Below are positions 54,008 through 63,643 of a stretch of 64,000 nucleotides of DNA, in pieces. The position numbers and the translations under genes were made by a program. Source of the stretch: an uncultured Thalassolituus sp. Its GTDB lineage: Bacteria; Pseudomonadota; Gammaproteobacteria; Pseudomonadales; Oceanobacteraceae. The stretch covers positions 62,001-126,000 of the forward strand of contig CAJXUK010000002.1 in NCBI GenBank assembly GCA_913061435.1, written 5' to 3'. Below the pieces are notes generated by a model. It did not search any database and was not told the DNA's origin. It saw nothing but the letters and a program-made list of their open reading frames with translations. Position 1 is the stretch's first letter; every line of letters starts with the position of its first letter.

Positions 54008-55357
54008 TTACAAAATAAACTGACTCAAATCTTCATCTTGAGCGATTTTACCCAAGTGCTCGTTTACATATTCAGCATCAATCACCACGGCTTCAGTAAG
54101 GTCTGCGGCTTCATACGATACTTTTTCAAGTAAACGTTCTAGCAAGGTATGTAAACGACGAGCACCAATGTTTTCAGTACTCTCGTTAACTTCGAAAGCG
54201 ACTTCAGCAAGACGCTTAACACCATCTTCCATAAACACTAGGTTAACGCCTTCTGTTTTTAGTAAAGCGACATACTGTTCAGTTAATGATGCTTTTGGCT
54301 CAGTTAAAATGCGCTGGAAATCATTTGGGGTTAACGCCTGCAGCTCTACGCGAATCGGTAAACGACCCTGTAGCTCAGGAATTAAATCCGAAGGTTTTGC
54401 CAAATGGAAAGCACCCGAAGCAATAAATAAAATATGATCGGTTTTGATCATGCCGTATTTAGTACTTACTGTGCAGCCTTCAATTAAAGGTAGTAAATCA
54501 CGCTGCACCCCTTCACGGGAGACATCGCCACCAGAACCACTTTCTTGGCGTTTACACACTTTATCAATCTCATCAATAAAGACGATACCGTTTTGCTCAA
54601 CTACATCGACTGCACGGGCTTTTAATTCTTCGACGTTCAGCATTTTTGCAGCTTCTTCATCTTTAATTTGTTTAAACGCATCTTTAATTTTTAATTTACG
54701 TTTAGACTTTTTATCGCCGCCCATATTAGAAAACATGTTTTGCAACTGACTGGTCATTTCTTCCATACCAGGAGGAGCCATGATTTCTACACCCACTTGG
54801 CTTTGCTGGGCTAAATCTATTTCAATTTCTTTATCGTCTAACTGGCCTTCGCGTAATTTTTTACGAAAGATTTGGCGCGTAGAAGAGTCTTCTCTTTTCA
54901 TCTCTTCTTCACTGCCCCAATTATTAGACTCGCTGGTGCGAGCTGGGGGTAATAGCACATCTAAAATGCGTTCTTCAGCGGCTTCGTATGCACGCTGATC
55001 AACTTTTTGCATTTCTTGTTCGCGTAGTAATTTAAAACCCGTTTCAACTAGGTCTCGAATAATAGACTCTACATCCTTACCGACATAACCTACTTCGGTA
55101 AATTTTGTTGCTTCGATTTTAATAAAAGGTGCGTTGGCAAGTTTTGCCAAACGGCGAGCAATTTCTGTTTTACCCACACCGGTTGGGCCAATCATTAAAA
55201 TATTTTTGGGTGTTACTTCTTCGCGCAGCTCTTCATTTAACTGCATACGACGCCAGCGATTACGCAGTGCAATGGCGACGGCACGCTTAGCTTCGCTTTG
55301 ACCAACAATGTGTCGGTCTAATTCGTGAACAATTTCTCTTGGGGTCATCTGGGTCAT
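54008..55357 (-). CDS. hslU: ATP-dependent protease ATPase subunit HslU
   Basis: 449-residue AAA+ unfoldase that feeds substrates into Hsl[21 protein letters not shown] at the start, Walker [24 protein letters not shown] pore loop, Walker B FIDEIDKV, and sensor [13 protein letters not shown] near the end. An intermediate domain (about 110-245) is rich in Lys and Glu. It overlaps hslV by four bases (ATGA), so the two are translationally coupled. Confidence 0.97.
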   Translation of the reverse strand: MTQMTPREIVHELDRHIVGQSEAKRAVAIALRNRWRRMQLNEELREEVTPKNILMIGPTGVGKTEIARRLAKLANAPFIKIEATKFTEVGYVGKDVESIIRDLVETGFKLLREQEMQKVDQRAYEAAEERILDVLLPPARTSESNNWGSEEEMKREDSSTRQIFRKKLREGQLDDKEIEIDLAQQSQVGVEIMAPPGMEEMTSQLQNMFSNMGGDKKSKRKLKIKDAFKQIKDEEAAKMLNVEELKARAVDVVEQNGIVFIDEIDKVCKRQESGSGGDVSREGVQRDLLPLIEGCTVSTKYGMIKTDHILFIASGAFHLAKPSDLIPELQGRLPIRVELQALTPNDFQRILTEPKASLTEQYVALLKTEGVNLVFMEDGVKRLAEVAFEVNESTENIGARRLHTLLERLLEKVSYEAADLTEAVVIDAEYVNEHLGKIAQDEDLSQFIL

Positions 55358-55923
55358 TTTTCTTCCCCTTTTGCAGCGGTAATTGCCTTGATCTCAGCAG
55401 GTGCTGTCATGGATTCAATAGTAAAATTTTGATTGGTAAATACGCAGATATCGCCGGCAATCGTAAGGCTTTTTTCTACGATATCGCGGGCAGGTAGATC
55501 GGTGTTATCAAGTAATGCACGGGCAGAAGCAAGCGCAAAATTGCCACCAGAGCCAACGCCTACAAGGTCGTCTTCTGGCTGCAGCACATCGCCATTGCCG
55601 GTAATAATGAGTGTGGCAGTGTGGTCAGCGACGGCCAAAATAGCTTCTAACTTACGCAAAGCACGATCTGAACGCCATTCTTTGGCAAGCTCTACAGCAG
55701 CGCGAGTTAACTGGCCTTGGTTTTTTTGCAGCTGCGCTTCTAGTTTTTCGAAAAGGGTAAAGGCATCGGCTGTTCCACCAGCAAATCCGGCAATCACTTC
55801 ACCGTTAAATAAACGACGTACTTTTTTGGCGTTGCCCTTCATCACGGTATTACCTAACGAGACTTGGCCATCGCCGCCAATTACCACTTCGTCGCCTCGG
55901 CGAACGGATACAATTGTTGTCAT
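55354..55923 (-). CDS. hslV: ATP-dependent protease peptidase subunit HslV
   Basis: 189-residue proteasome-like peptidase. The chain opens [22 protein letters not shown]; Thr2 becomes the catalytic N-terminal nucleophile after Met removal. GNAKKVRRL and [15 protein letters not shown] are typical. Hexamers stack with HslU to degrade misfolded proteins, usually under heat-shock control, though I see no clear sigma32 promoter by eye. Confidence 0.97.
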   Translation of the reverse strand: MTTIVSVRRGDEVVIGGDGQVSLGNTVMKGNAKKVRRLFNGEVIAGFAGGTADAFTLFEKLEAQLQKNQGQLTRAAVELAKEWRSDRALRKLEAILAVADHTATLIITGNGDVLQPEDDLVGVGSGGNFALASARALLDNTDLPARDIVEKSLTIAGDICVFTNQNFTIESMTAPAEIKAITAAKGEEK

Positions 55924-56010
55924 GCTTTTCTCCCCAATTTGGTCGATTGCTGTATTGAAAGGATGTTAGCAATCTTTACTCAATCTAATTGGGGGCTCGC
56001 GATTAGTATT

Positions 56011-56568
56011 TCAACCCTGAAATAAACCAACCCTTAGATCTTTTGCGCAAGCAATTTCAGTGTCACCCTGATAAATACTGCCCTGAGCAATCGCGAGTGT
56101 TGTTTGGCGGGCCACAATTCGACGAATATTCACCTTGTATTGAATCGCACCAGCATCGGGTTTCACTTCGCTTTTTAGACGCAAATCACCCACACCCAAA
56201 GCACGTACTTTGCCTGGGTACCCACTCCAACCCAAGTAAAATCCTAACGTTTGCCACATGCCCTCTAGCATTAAACTACCTGGCATCAGCGGATCGTTAA
56301 CAAAATGATGTTCAAAAAACCAGCAATCTGGGTTAATACTGTATTCAGCGATGATTTGGCCTTTTTTGAAAAGACCAGAATGAGGCTTTATTCCTACAAT
56401 ACGGTCCATCATTAATAATGGGCCTGTGGGTAATTGAGCTTCACTGCCTTGGAAAAAATCACCATATCCGCAGGCTTGCAATTCTTCACGGCTAAATTGG
56501 GTTTGATCGGTTAACGGTGAAGTATCTATTTTGGAAATTATATTACGCACAACAAAATCTCTAGGCAT
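56011..56568 (-). CDS. FabA-like 3-hydroxyacyl-ACP dehydratase with FabZ-type catalytic Glu
   Basis: 185 residues from ATG 56568 (a GTG at 56610 adds 14). The hot-dog fold follows FabA closely: LLMMDRI, INPDCWFFEHHFVNDPLMPGS, MWQTLGFYLGWSG, RALGVGDLRL and DLRVGLFQG. The catalytic His is His88, but the Asp of FabA is Glu102 (LMLEGMW), as in FabZ. The first 27 residues are extra relative to FabA. It could dehydrate without isomerising, or serve a special acyl carrier. No fabB lies beside it. Confidence 0.85.
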   Translation of the reverse strand: MPRDFVVRNIISKIDTSPLTDQTQFSREELQACGYGDFFQGSEAQLPTGPLLMMDRIVGIKPHSGLFKKGQIIAEYSINPDCWFFEHHFVNDPLMPGSLMLEGMWQTLGFYLGWSGYPGKVRALGVGDLRLKSEVKPDAGAIQYKVNIRRIVARQTTLAIAQGSIYQGDTEIACAKDLRVGLFQG

Positions 56569-56701
56569 CAAACAGTGGTTAGAATAAGCGTTATGGCTTA
56601 GAGAAGACACGACAAACAGCTATGACGATTTCGCCATAATCCTTAAAATCTTGTCGTGCGTTAAACAAGCTAGATTACAATGATTAGGCCTTTGTAAACG
56701 C

Positions 56702-57262
56702 CTAACCCGACTTTTTAATAGGCTTTTGAATAACCAAGGCTTTAATTCTGTGGCCTACCAAAATATCTTGAGCTTTATTCATTTTTGAGCGGTCGGTAAA
56801 TGGCCCCACCATAACCCTATAATAAGGCTTACCATTAACATCGACTTTCTCGATTGTGCTCGAAAGATTTTCTAAAATAAGTTTAACTTTTAAGCTATCT
56901 GCTTGTTCTAGTGTACGAAAAGAAGCCGCTTGTAAATTGTAGCTATATTTCGCCTCGTCGGTTTTGGGCGTAGATTGATAGTGTGAATCTTCAGCCTTGG
57001 GAACTGGCACATCACTGTTTTCGAGTAATTTATAAAAGTCGTAATCTTGCTTAGATACTTGTTTCTCAATTTGCTTACGGGTCTCTTCTTTTGCTCGCTT
57101 GACCCCGCTTTCAAGTACTTTTTTTGCATCACCCTTTACAGCTGCTAGCTCGTCACCCGATGGCACGGTTTTCAAAAAGTATAAAAACGAGACAAAGCCT
57201 ATCGCTAATAAAGGGGTGAGTATCCACACTATTTTGGGAATACGACTGCTACTTTCCGACAT
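56702..57262 (-). CDS. SPOR-domain membrane protein (FtsN-like)
   Basis: 186 residues: short cytoplasmic tail, one membrane helix (about 10-31), a charged helical region and a C-terminal SPOR domain (about 107-183: YNLQAASFRTLEQADSLK, YYRVMVGPFTDRSK) that binds denuded septal glycan. Position near priA and hslVU is where the ftsN-like gene lies in many gammaproteobacteria. The helical linker is Lys/Glu-rich. Size is smaller than E. coli FtsN (319). Confidence 0.85.
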   Translation of the reverse strand: MSESSSRIPKIVWILTPLLAIGFVSFLYFLKTVPSGDELAAVKGDAKKVLESGVKRAKEETRKQIEKQVSKQDYDFYKLLENSDVPVPKAEDSHYQSTPKTDEAKYSYNLQAASFRTLEQADSLKVKLILENLSSTIEKVDVNGKPYYRVMVGPFTDRSKMNKAQDILVGHRIKALVIQKPIKKSG

Positions 57263-57385
57263 GTAAAACCTTTTACTGGATATTGATTAATCATGATAAA
57301 ATTTAGGCTTCTAAGATAGCGTAATTTTATCAAGATGCTAGCCTGATTATGAATTATCATAATGTTTTTATAACGGACACCTCTG

Positions 57386-57862
57386 ATGACCTCTACCGTA
57401 AAGCCCAACCTTCGCAACCCCATTCACCTACTTGCTTTTGGCTTGGGTTCGGGCTGTGCTCCTAAAGCCCCAGGTACGTTCGGAACCTTAGCCGCTATTC
57501 CCTTTTGGTGGTTATTGTTACAAGACGTGCCCTTGATACCGTATATTTGTGTGTTGATCGCGGGCTTCGCCTTTGGCGTTTACTTGTGCGAGCAAACTTC
57601 TAAAGACTTGGGTGTGCACGACCACGGCGGCATTGTTTGGGATGAATGGATTGGTTTGTGGATAACTTACCTAGCCCTGCCCGCCGGCATTGAATGGGTG
57701 GTGATTGGTTTTATTCTTTTCCGCTTCTTCGACATTCTAAAACCCTGGCCTATAAAATGGTTAGACCAAAAGGTACATGGCGGTTTCGGCATCATGATCG
57801 ACGATGTATTAGCCGGGATATTTGCATTGGCTTGTGTGCAGTTGTTGGCATTTTATTTCTAA
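57386..57862 (+). CDS. pgpA: Phosphatidylglycerophosphatase A
   Basis: 158-residue membrane phosphatase that makes phosphatidylglycerol. LAFGLGSGCAPKAPGTFGTLAAIP, VHDHGGIVWDEWIGLW, FRFFDILKPWPIKWLD and GIMIDDVLAG are the family motifs, with the acidic metal-binding residues kept. Four hydrophobic segments. It is convergent with the zinc protease gene, 11 bases apart. Confidence 0.96.
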   Translation: MTSTVKPNLRNPIHLLAFGLGSGCAPKAPGTFGTLAAIPFWWLLLQDVPLIPYICVLIAGFAFGVYLCEQTSKDLGVHDHGGIVWDEWIGLWITYLALPAGIEWVVIGFILFRFFDILKPWPIKWLDQKVHGGFGIMIDDVLAGIFALACVQLLAFYF

Positions 57863-57873
57863 TTTTTACCCAG

Positions 57874-58551
57874 TTAATGTCGCAAATAGCGCAGCCAGCG
57901 CCATACATTTAATAAGCTGGCTAAAGACCCTGCAACATACGTCAGTGCTGCGGCGAGTAATATTTTGTTAGCGTTTTTCATATCTTGTTCATTAAGGTAT
58001 TCGCCTTTCTGCAAAATAGGTAAGGCTTTGCCAAAACTGGCATCCCACTCTACTGGCAAGGTAATTAAATGCACCAGTGTGCTACCTATAATAGACAGCA
58101 CCGCAATGGCTAAAGTCACGCGACTGGCTGCTGGATTGATTACGGCTAGGAGCGGGCTCAACCAAAAAGCAATGGGAGTAATGCGCTGGGCAACATTGGC
58201 AAACTTTGCTGCATGAATGCGCGCATTAAAGGTTTTTTCGTTATTGTGATCTTGTATCGCATGGCCTACTTCGTGAGCCGCGACAACGATAGCGGTTAGC
58301 GAACGCCCTTCTAATTTATCCTGTGTAAGCCGCACCATTTTATCCATGGGGTCATAATGATCACCGCTGTCGGTAGCTTCTACTTTTACACCTTCTAGGC
58401 CATGAACTTTTATTAGGTGCTGAGCCAGCTCACCACCGGTTCCTGGAAAGTCGTCACGTTCGTTACTGTAACGCTTTAATACACGCCCAACCCACCATTG
58501 CGGTAAAAAGAAGATGGCCAAGGCACCGATAAAAATCAAAATCCAGATCAT
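57874..58551 (-). CDS. Membrane zinc metallopeptidase, YugP family
   Basis: 225 residues from ATG 58551 (a longer frame reaches 58608). N-terminal helix, then a soluble part with HYDPMDKMVRL, the HEVGH zinc motif (HExxH) and two or three C-terminal membrane segments. YugP-type proteases have no known substrate. It is divergent from ribA. Confidence 0.9.
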   Translation of the reverse strand: MIWILIFIGALAIFFLPQWWVGRVLKRYSNERDDFPGTGGELAQHLIKVHGLEGVKVEATDSGDHYDPMDKMVRLTQDKLEGRSLTAIVVAAHEVGHAIQDHNNEKTFNARIHAAKFANVAQRITPIAFWLSPLLAVINPAASRVTLAIAVLSIIGSTLVHLITLPVEWDASFGKALPILQKGEYLNEQDMKNANKILLAAALTYVAGSLASLLNVWRWLRYLRH

Positions 58552-58774
58552 GCTAAACCGCCCAGTAAGTCTATAAATGCAATAGAAATAAAGAAGAAAC
58601 GCCATCATATCAAGGTTAAATTAACAATGCTGCGCCTTATGATTCGTCAGCATCAATTAATCTTGTTAAAATGTGAGCCGATTTTAAACGGTTTACGTAA
58701 TCTTAAAATTAACCAATCGCTATCTTTTTTATAGTGTTGAATTTACATTTGTTCCAGTACCTGAGGTTCCCCTT

Positions 58775-59419
58775 TTGAGCATTAACTATATTGCCTCCTC
58801 TAAATTACCGACACCGTTTGGTGAATTCACTATGCATGGCTTCGAAGATACAGCAACTGGAAAGGAGCATGTGGCTTTATCAATGGGGGATATCGATTCG
58901 GGTGAACCTGTTTTAGCCCGCGCCCATTCTGAATGTTTAACCGGTGATGCGCTGTTTAGTATGCGCTGTGACTGTGGTTATCAGCTAGAAACAGCACTGA
59001 GCTCGGTGGCTAAAGCGGGTCGTGGTGTTGTTTTGTATCTGCGCCAAGAAGGTCGTGGTATTGGCTTATTGAACAAGATCAAGGCTTACAACCTACAAGA
59101 TCAAGGGGCCGATACCGTTGAAGCCAATGAACAGTTAGGTTTTGGTGCCGATATGCGTGTTTACGATATGTGTCAGCCAATGCTGGAACACTTAGGCGTT
59201 AAAACCATTCGTTTAATGACCAACAATCCTCGTAAAGTGAAAGCATTGTCAGAAGCTGGGGTTAATGTGCTAGAGCGAGTGTCAATTGAAGTGGGCCGCA
59301 ACCCACATAATGATGGTTACTTAAATATTAAAGCAAGTAAGCTAGGTCATTACCTAAAAGAAAAAGCTAATCAAAATACTGCGCCACAGCAAGTAACTCA
59401 CCAAGACGATAACGCGTAA
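58775..59419 (+). CDS. ribA: GTP cyclohydrolase II
   Basis: 214-residue zinc enzyme that opens GTP for riboflavin synthesis. [20 protein letters not shown] holds the three zinc Cys residues; [13 protein letters not shown] and LMTNNPRKV follow. The start is TTG 58775: GAGG lies eight bases upstream, and the N-terminus matches E. coli RibA, while the next ATG would cut into the conserved part. It stands alone, convergent with dxs. Confidence 0.96.
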   Translation: MSINYIASSKLPTPFGEFTMHGFEDTATGKEHVALSMGDIDSGEPVLARAHSECLTGDALFSMRCDCGYQLETALSSVAKAGRGVVLYLRQEGRGIGLLNKIKAYNLQDQGADTVEANEQLGFGADMRVYDMCQPMLEHLGVKTIRLMTNNPRKVKALSEAGVNVLERVSIEVGRNPHNDGYLNIKASKLGHYLKEKANQNTAPQQVTHQDDNA

Positions 59420-59447
59420 CACGTTATCGTTGTCGCATGTGGTTAAC

Positions 59448-61364
59448 TCATGACAATGAGCTTAACCCTTGCACCTTGGCAATAATCGCTGCTTTATCAA
59501 TCCCTACATCATTAAACTGCTCACTTGGTGAGGCATGTTCAATGTAGCGGTCTGGGATACCCATTAGCTGACAAGGAATAGTTAACCCTTGTTGCGCTAA
59601 ATATTCGACTACCGCAGAGCCTGCACCACCCATAATCGCGTTTTCTTCTATACAAATTAGCTGATCATGTGTCTTGGTCAGTTCGGTAATTAAGGCTTCG
59701 TCTAAGGGTTTCACAAAACGCATATCAGCAACACTGATATCAATGCCTTGCTGAGACAGTGCTTGTGCAGCTTCTAATGCCGAATTCACGCTCGAACCAA
59801 AGGCTAAAACAGCAATCGCTTTATTATTAACATCTGCAGTCACTGCTCGCTGGCGACGCATAATGCCTTTACCTAAAGGCAGCAAACTCATCTTTTTATT
59901 TGTTTCAATGCCGATACCAGCACCACGAGGGTAGCGCACTGCTACTGGGCCAGAAAATTGATAGCCTGTGTATAACATCTGGCGACATTCATCTTCGTTA
60001 GAAGGTGCCATAATGACCATGTTAGGGATAGGACGTAAATAACTATAATCGTAAGCACCATGATGCGTTGGCCCATCTTCGCCCACCAGCCCAGCACGGT
60101 CGATAGCAAATAAAACATCCAAATTTTGCAAAGCTACATCGTGAATTAATTGGTCGTAGCCACGCTGTAAAAAAGTAGAGTATATGGCAACAACGGGCTT
60201 AGCACCTTCGCAGGCCATGCCAGCTGCTAGTGTTACCGCGTGCTGCTCGGCAATGGCAACATCAAAATAACGTTCAGCAAAACGCTCAGAAAAACGAATC
60301 ATATCGGAGCCTTCACGCATGGCTGGGGTAATTCCCATCAGCCGCTGGTCAACTTCGGCCATGTCGCACAACCACTCACCAAACACGTTGGAATACGTCG
60401 GCTTAGCGATTGCAGTACTGGTTACAGTAACTGGCTGGTGTTGTTTTTTTAGTGCGTGATATTTAATTTGTTCGACTTCGGCAGGAGCAAAGCCTTTGCC
60501 CTTTTTGGTAACGACATGCAATAACTTGGGCCCTGGCAGTTTTTTCAAATTTTCCAGAGTATGCACAAGTTCTTCAGTGTCGTGGCCATCAATGGGGCCG
60601 TAATAATTAAAACCTAGCTCTTCAAAAAAGATACCCGGCGCAACCATGGCTTTCATGTGCTCTTCAGTTTTGCGCATGAATTCCCAAGCGGTTGCACTTT
60701 TTTGCAAAATCTTTTTACTGCCTTCGCGCAGCGATGTATAGGTGGGGCTAGACCACAAGCGGGTGAAATACTTATTTAATGCACCAACGTTATCTGAAAT
60801 CGCCATGTCGTTATCATTTAAAACCACTAACATGTCGGCTTTTTCATGACCCGCATGGTTAAGGGCTTCAAACGCCATGCCGGCTGTCATAGCGCCATCG
60901 CCAATAATGGCCACCGCTTGATTGTCTTTACCCATTGCGCGCATGCCTAAGCTCATGCCCATGGCCGCACTGATTGAGGTACTTGAATGGCCTACGCCAA
61001 AGGTATCGTATTCGCTTTCGCTGCGCAGTGGAAAAGCGGCAGGGCCTTCTTTGCTGCGAATTTTGGTCATTTGTTCGCGACGACCAGTAATGATTTTGTG
61101 TGGATAAGCCTGATGACCCACATCCCATACGAGCTTGTCGTTTGGAGTATCAAATACATAATGCAATGCCGTGGTCAGTTCAACCACCCCCAAACCTGCA
61201 CCAAAGTGACCGCCAGATTGACCCACGCTGTAAATTAAAAAATTACGCAATTCGTAGTTAAACTGTTCTAATTGATCCAAATCTAACAGGCGCAAGTCAG
61301 CTGTCTCGGTCACAGAGTCCAATAACGGCGTTGAAGGTCTTTCTTTGGGTATCTCAGTAAACAT
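59448..61364 (-). CDS. dxs: 1-deoxy-D-xylulose-5-phosphate synthase
   Basis: Thiamine-PP enzyme of 638 residues that begins the MEP isoprenoid pathway. [20 protein letters not shown], the TPP motif [16 protein letters not shown]...[15 protein letters not shown] and [18 protein letters not shown] are present. I use ATG 61364; a GTG at 61373 is three codons longer. It lies 131 bases after ispA. Being TPP-dependent, it connects loosely to the thiamine operon. Confidence 0.97.
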   Translation of the reverse strand: MFTEIPKERPSTPLLDSVTETADLRLLDLDQLEQFNYELRNFLIYSVGQSGGHFGAGLGVVELTTALHYVFDTPNDKLVWDVGHQAYPHKIITGRREQMTKIRSKEGPAAFPLRSESEYDTFGVGHSSTSISAAMGMSLGMRAMGKDNQAVAIIGDGAMTAGMAFEALNHAGHEKADMLVVLNDNDMAISDNVGALNKYFTRLWSSPTYTSLREGSKKILQKSATAWEFMRKTEEHMKAMVAPGIFFEELGFNYYGPIDGHDTEELVHTLENLKKLPGPKLLHVVTKKGKGFAPAEVEQIKYHALKKQHQPVTVTSTAIAKPTYSNVFGEWLCDMAEVDQRLMGITPAMREGSDMIRFSERFAERYFDVAIAEQHAVTLAAGMACEGAKPVVAIYSTFLQRGYDQLIHDVALQNLDVLFAIDRAGLVGEDGPTHHGAYDYSYLRPIPNMVIMAPSNEDECRQMLYTGYQFSGPVAVRYPRGAGIGIETNKKMSLLPLGKGIMRRQRAVTADVNNKAIAVLAFGSSVNSALEAAQALSQQGIDISVADMRFVKPLDEALITELTKTHDQLICIEENAIMGGAGSAVVEYLAQQGLTIPCQLMGIPDRYIEHASPSEQFNDVGIDKAAIIAKVQGLSSLS

Positions 61365-61495
61365 GCACGTCACGATTTTTAGCTGGCATTTGTAAGGTCG
61401 CTATTCTACCCGCCCAGCTGCGCAAGTAGAACCAATAATGTCTTTAGTAATTAATTAATTGTTCTAGATAGGCAGTTTTTCAGCGACACGAGATT

Positions 61496-62389
61496 TTAAT
61501 GATCGCGTGTAACAATGTATTGTGCGAGCTGAGCCAATGCCAAGGTATCGCCTTGAATATTTTCTAGAGCCGTTAACGCCTGTTGGCACAACTGTTGTGC
61601 TTTGGATTTTGCACCCTCCAACCCTAATAAGGCTGGATAAGTCGGTTTATTTAATGCCACGTCTGCGCCTTGCTGCTTACCGAGTGTGGCTGTATCACTT
61701 TCGATATCCAAAATATCGTCATGAACTTGAAAAGCCAAACCAATGGCATTGGCATAAATAACCAACTGCTCTAATGTTGCTTCATCTGGGTGTCCACAAT
61801 GAGCCCCCATTAAAACACTGATACGAATTAACGCACCGGTTTTATGATTGTGCATGTTCTCTAAGTGTGCCAAATCTACGGTTTTATCCACAGAAGCTAG
61901 ATCAATCGCTTGCCCTGCCACCATACCCGATGCACCGGCACCTTTTGACAACAAAGAAATCAGCTGCAAACGCTGAGCAAGAGTAAACTCAGCAGACATA
62001 TCGGCCAGTATTTCAAACGCCCCTGTTAGCAAAGCATCGCCCGCTAATATAGCGGTTGCTTCGTTAAACTTAATATGACACGTTGGCTGTCCGCGACGCA
62101 GATCATCATCATCCATTGCGGGTAAGTCATCGTGCACCAAGGAATAACTATGCACCATTTCTACCGCCGCCATCGCAATATCAACTCTGGCATCATCGAT
62201 CGATAAAGCCTTCGCAGTCGCCTGTACCAAAAAAGGGCGCACTCGTTTACCGCCATTAAACAAGCTGTAAACCATGGCTTGCGATAAGTATTTATCACTT
62301 ATTTTCAAATGTTTTAAAGCATTGTCGAGTGCAGTCTCACAACGTTGCTGGCTAGCTTCTAGCTGCTGATTAAAAGAAGTACTTGGCAT
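61496..62389 (-). CDS. ispA: Farnesyl diphosphate synthase
   Basis: 297-residue polyprenyl synthase that builds farnesyl diphosphate for quinones and undecaprenol. GGKRVRPFLV, the first Asp-rich motif DDLPAMDDDDLRRG, TGALIR and the second Asp-rich motif FQVHDDILD are intact. It begins five bases after xseB, the standard xseB-ispA-dxs order. Confidence 0.97.
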   Translation of the reverse strand: MPSTSFNQQLEASQQRCETALDNALKHLKISDKYLSQAMVYSLFNGGKRVRPFLVQATAKALSIDDARVDIAMAAVEMVHSYSLVHDDLPAMDDDDLRRGQPTCHIKFNEATAILAGDALLTGAFEILADMSAEFTLAQRLQLISLLSKGAGASGMVAGQAIDLASVDKTVDLAHLENMHNHKTGALIRISVLMGAHCGHPDEATLEQLVIYANAIGLAFQVHDDILDIESDTATLGKQQGADVALNKPTYPALLGLEGAKSKAQQLCQQALTALENIQGDTLALAQLAQYIVTRDH

Positions 62390-62394
62390 GAGCG

Positions 62395-62640
62395 TTACTC
62401 AGAATCTTCCGTTGAAGTGCTTAAAAAAGGCTGAGCTTCAGTTTGGCCGTTCTTCTGCAATAACAACTGCACCTTCTGCTCGGCTTTAGCCAAAGCATTT
62501 TGGCAATCACGTGTGTATTTAATACCCTGCTCGAATGCCTTTAATGAATCTTCAAGACTCATTTCTCCTGACTCCATACGTTCAACAAGGGTTTCTAGCT
62601 CTGCTAAAGATTGTTCAAAATGAAAGGTTGCTTTCGCCAC
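62395..62640 (-). CDS. xseB: Exodeoxyribonuclease VII small subunit
   Basis: 81 residues. [33 protein letters not shown] is the typical two-helix XseB core. Partner of XseA, which is not in the window. First gene of the xseB-ispA-dxs operon. Confidence 0.96.
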   Translation of the reverse strand: MAKATFHFEQSLAELETLVERMESGEMSLEDSLKAFEQGIKYTRDCQNALAKAEQKVQLLLQKNGQTEAQPFLSTSTEDSE

Positions 62641-62881
62641 GGTACACCTATAGTTAATGTAATAATTACTGTAAGAGTTTTTGTATGGGTTGTTGTATGA
62701 ATTTTTGTATTAAGCCATCACTCGTCGCGCCACACTAACCGAGCACTTGATTCTAATCAAGTATTGAAAACTTGCTCCTGTTATAACCAAAATTGCAGCA
62801 TAATAAAAATTTTTGTCTACAATTGAGTTATGATTAGCCCTACAGGTTAATTTCATATGGATAGCTAAATAAGGAGCGGCA

Positions 62882-63637
62882 GTGGATTTAGCATCTCTGG
62901 TAGGAATTTTAGGTGCCTTTGCCTTAGTGGTTATGGCAATGGTACTCGGCGGCGACATTATGATGTTCGTCAACGTACCCTCATTACTGATCGTGGTCGG
63001 CGGTAGTTTAATGGTGGTACTCATGAAATTTGAACTGGGCACATTCTTTGGCTCGTTCAAAATCATGGCAAAAGCCTTTATGTTTAAGGTAAGCAAGCCA
63101 GAAGAAATCATTGAAGAAGCAGTAGAACTAGCGGGATTAGCACGTAAAGGGGGTCTGCTCTCCCTAGAAGGCAAAGAAGTCAGTAATGATTTTTTAGCCA
63201 AAGGAATTCAGCTTTTAGTTGATGGCCATGATCCCGAAGTCGTTAAAGCGCTGCTCGGCAAAGATATGCGTTTGACTCAAGAGCGTCATAAATATGGAGC
63301 TACTTTTTTTACTCATATGGGCGACGTTGGCCCCGCCATGGGAATGATCGGTACTTTAATTGGCTTGGTTACCATGCTAGCTAACATGGACGACCCAAAA
63401 TCCATTGGACCTGCGATGGCGGTGGCTCTTTTAACAACTCTTTACGGTGCCATGATGGCGACTATGATCATGATTCCTATTGCCGACAAGCTCACCTTAC
63501 GGGCTCAGCAAGAGGGTTTAATTCAGGCAATGATCATGGATGCACTTATTGCCATTCAAGGCGGACAAAACCCACGCGTTATTGAATCGATGCTGCAAAA
63601 TTACGTGAAAGAAAAACAGCGTGTAGTGGCGGAGTAA
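62882..63637 (+). CDS. pomA: Flagellar motor stator protein PomA/MotA
   Basis: 251-residue inner-membrane stator subunit with four helices. The N-terminus DLASLVGILGAFALVVMAMVLGG and the MGDVGPAMGMIGTLIGLV segment near 155-175 follow PomA, the sodium-type branch; a gene pair beside xseB-ispA-dxs is also the Vibrio pom arrangement. The start is GTG 62882 behind AAGGAG. Sodium use is likely but inferred. Confidence 0.93.
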   Translation: MDLASLVGILGAFALVVMAMVLGGDIMMFVNVPSLLIVVGGSLMVVLMKFELGTFFGSFKIMAKAFMFKVSKPEEIIEEAVELAGLARKGGLLSLEGKEVSNDFLAKGIQLLVDGHDPEVVKALLGKDMRLTQERHKYGATFFTHMGDVGPAMGMIGTLIGLVTMLANMDDPKSIGPAMAVALLTTLYGAMMATMIMIPIADKLTLRAQQEGLIQAMIMDALIAIQGGQNPRVIESMLQNYVKEKQRVVAE

Positions 63638-63643
63638 TCAATA

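Noticed and set aside
55433-55969. 178-residue plus-strand frame opposite hslV
   Set aside because: Ser/Thr/Pro/Arg-rich translation typical of an antisense shadow; hslV on the other strand is unmistakable.
62710-63201. 163-residue minus-strand frame opposite pomA
   Set aside because: Antisense shadow of a clear pomA gene; no domain or ribosome site.
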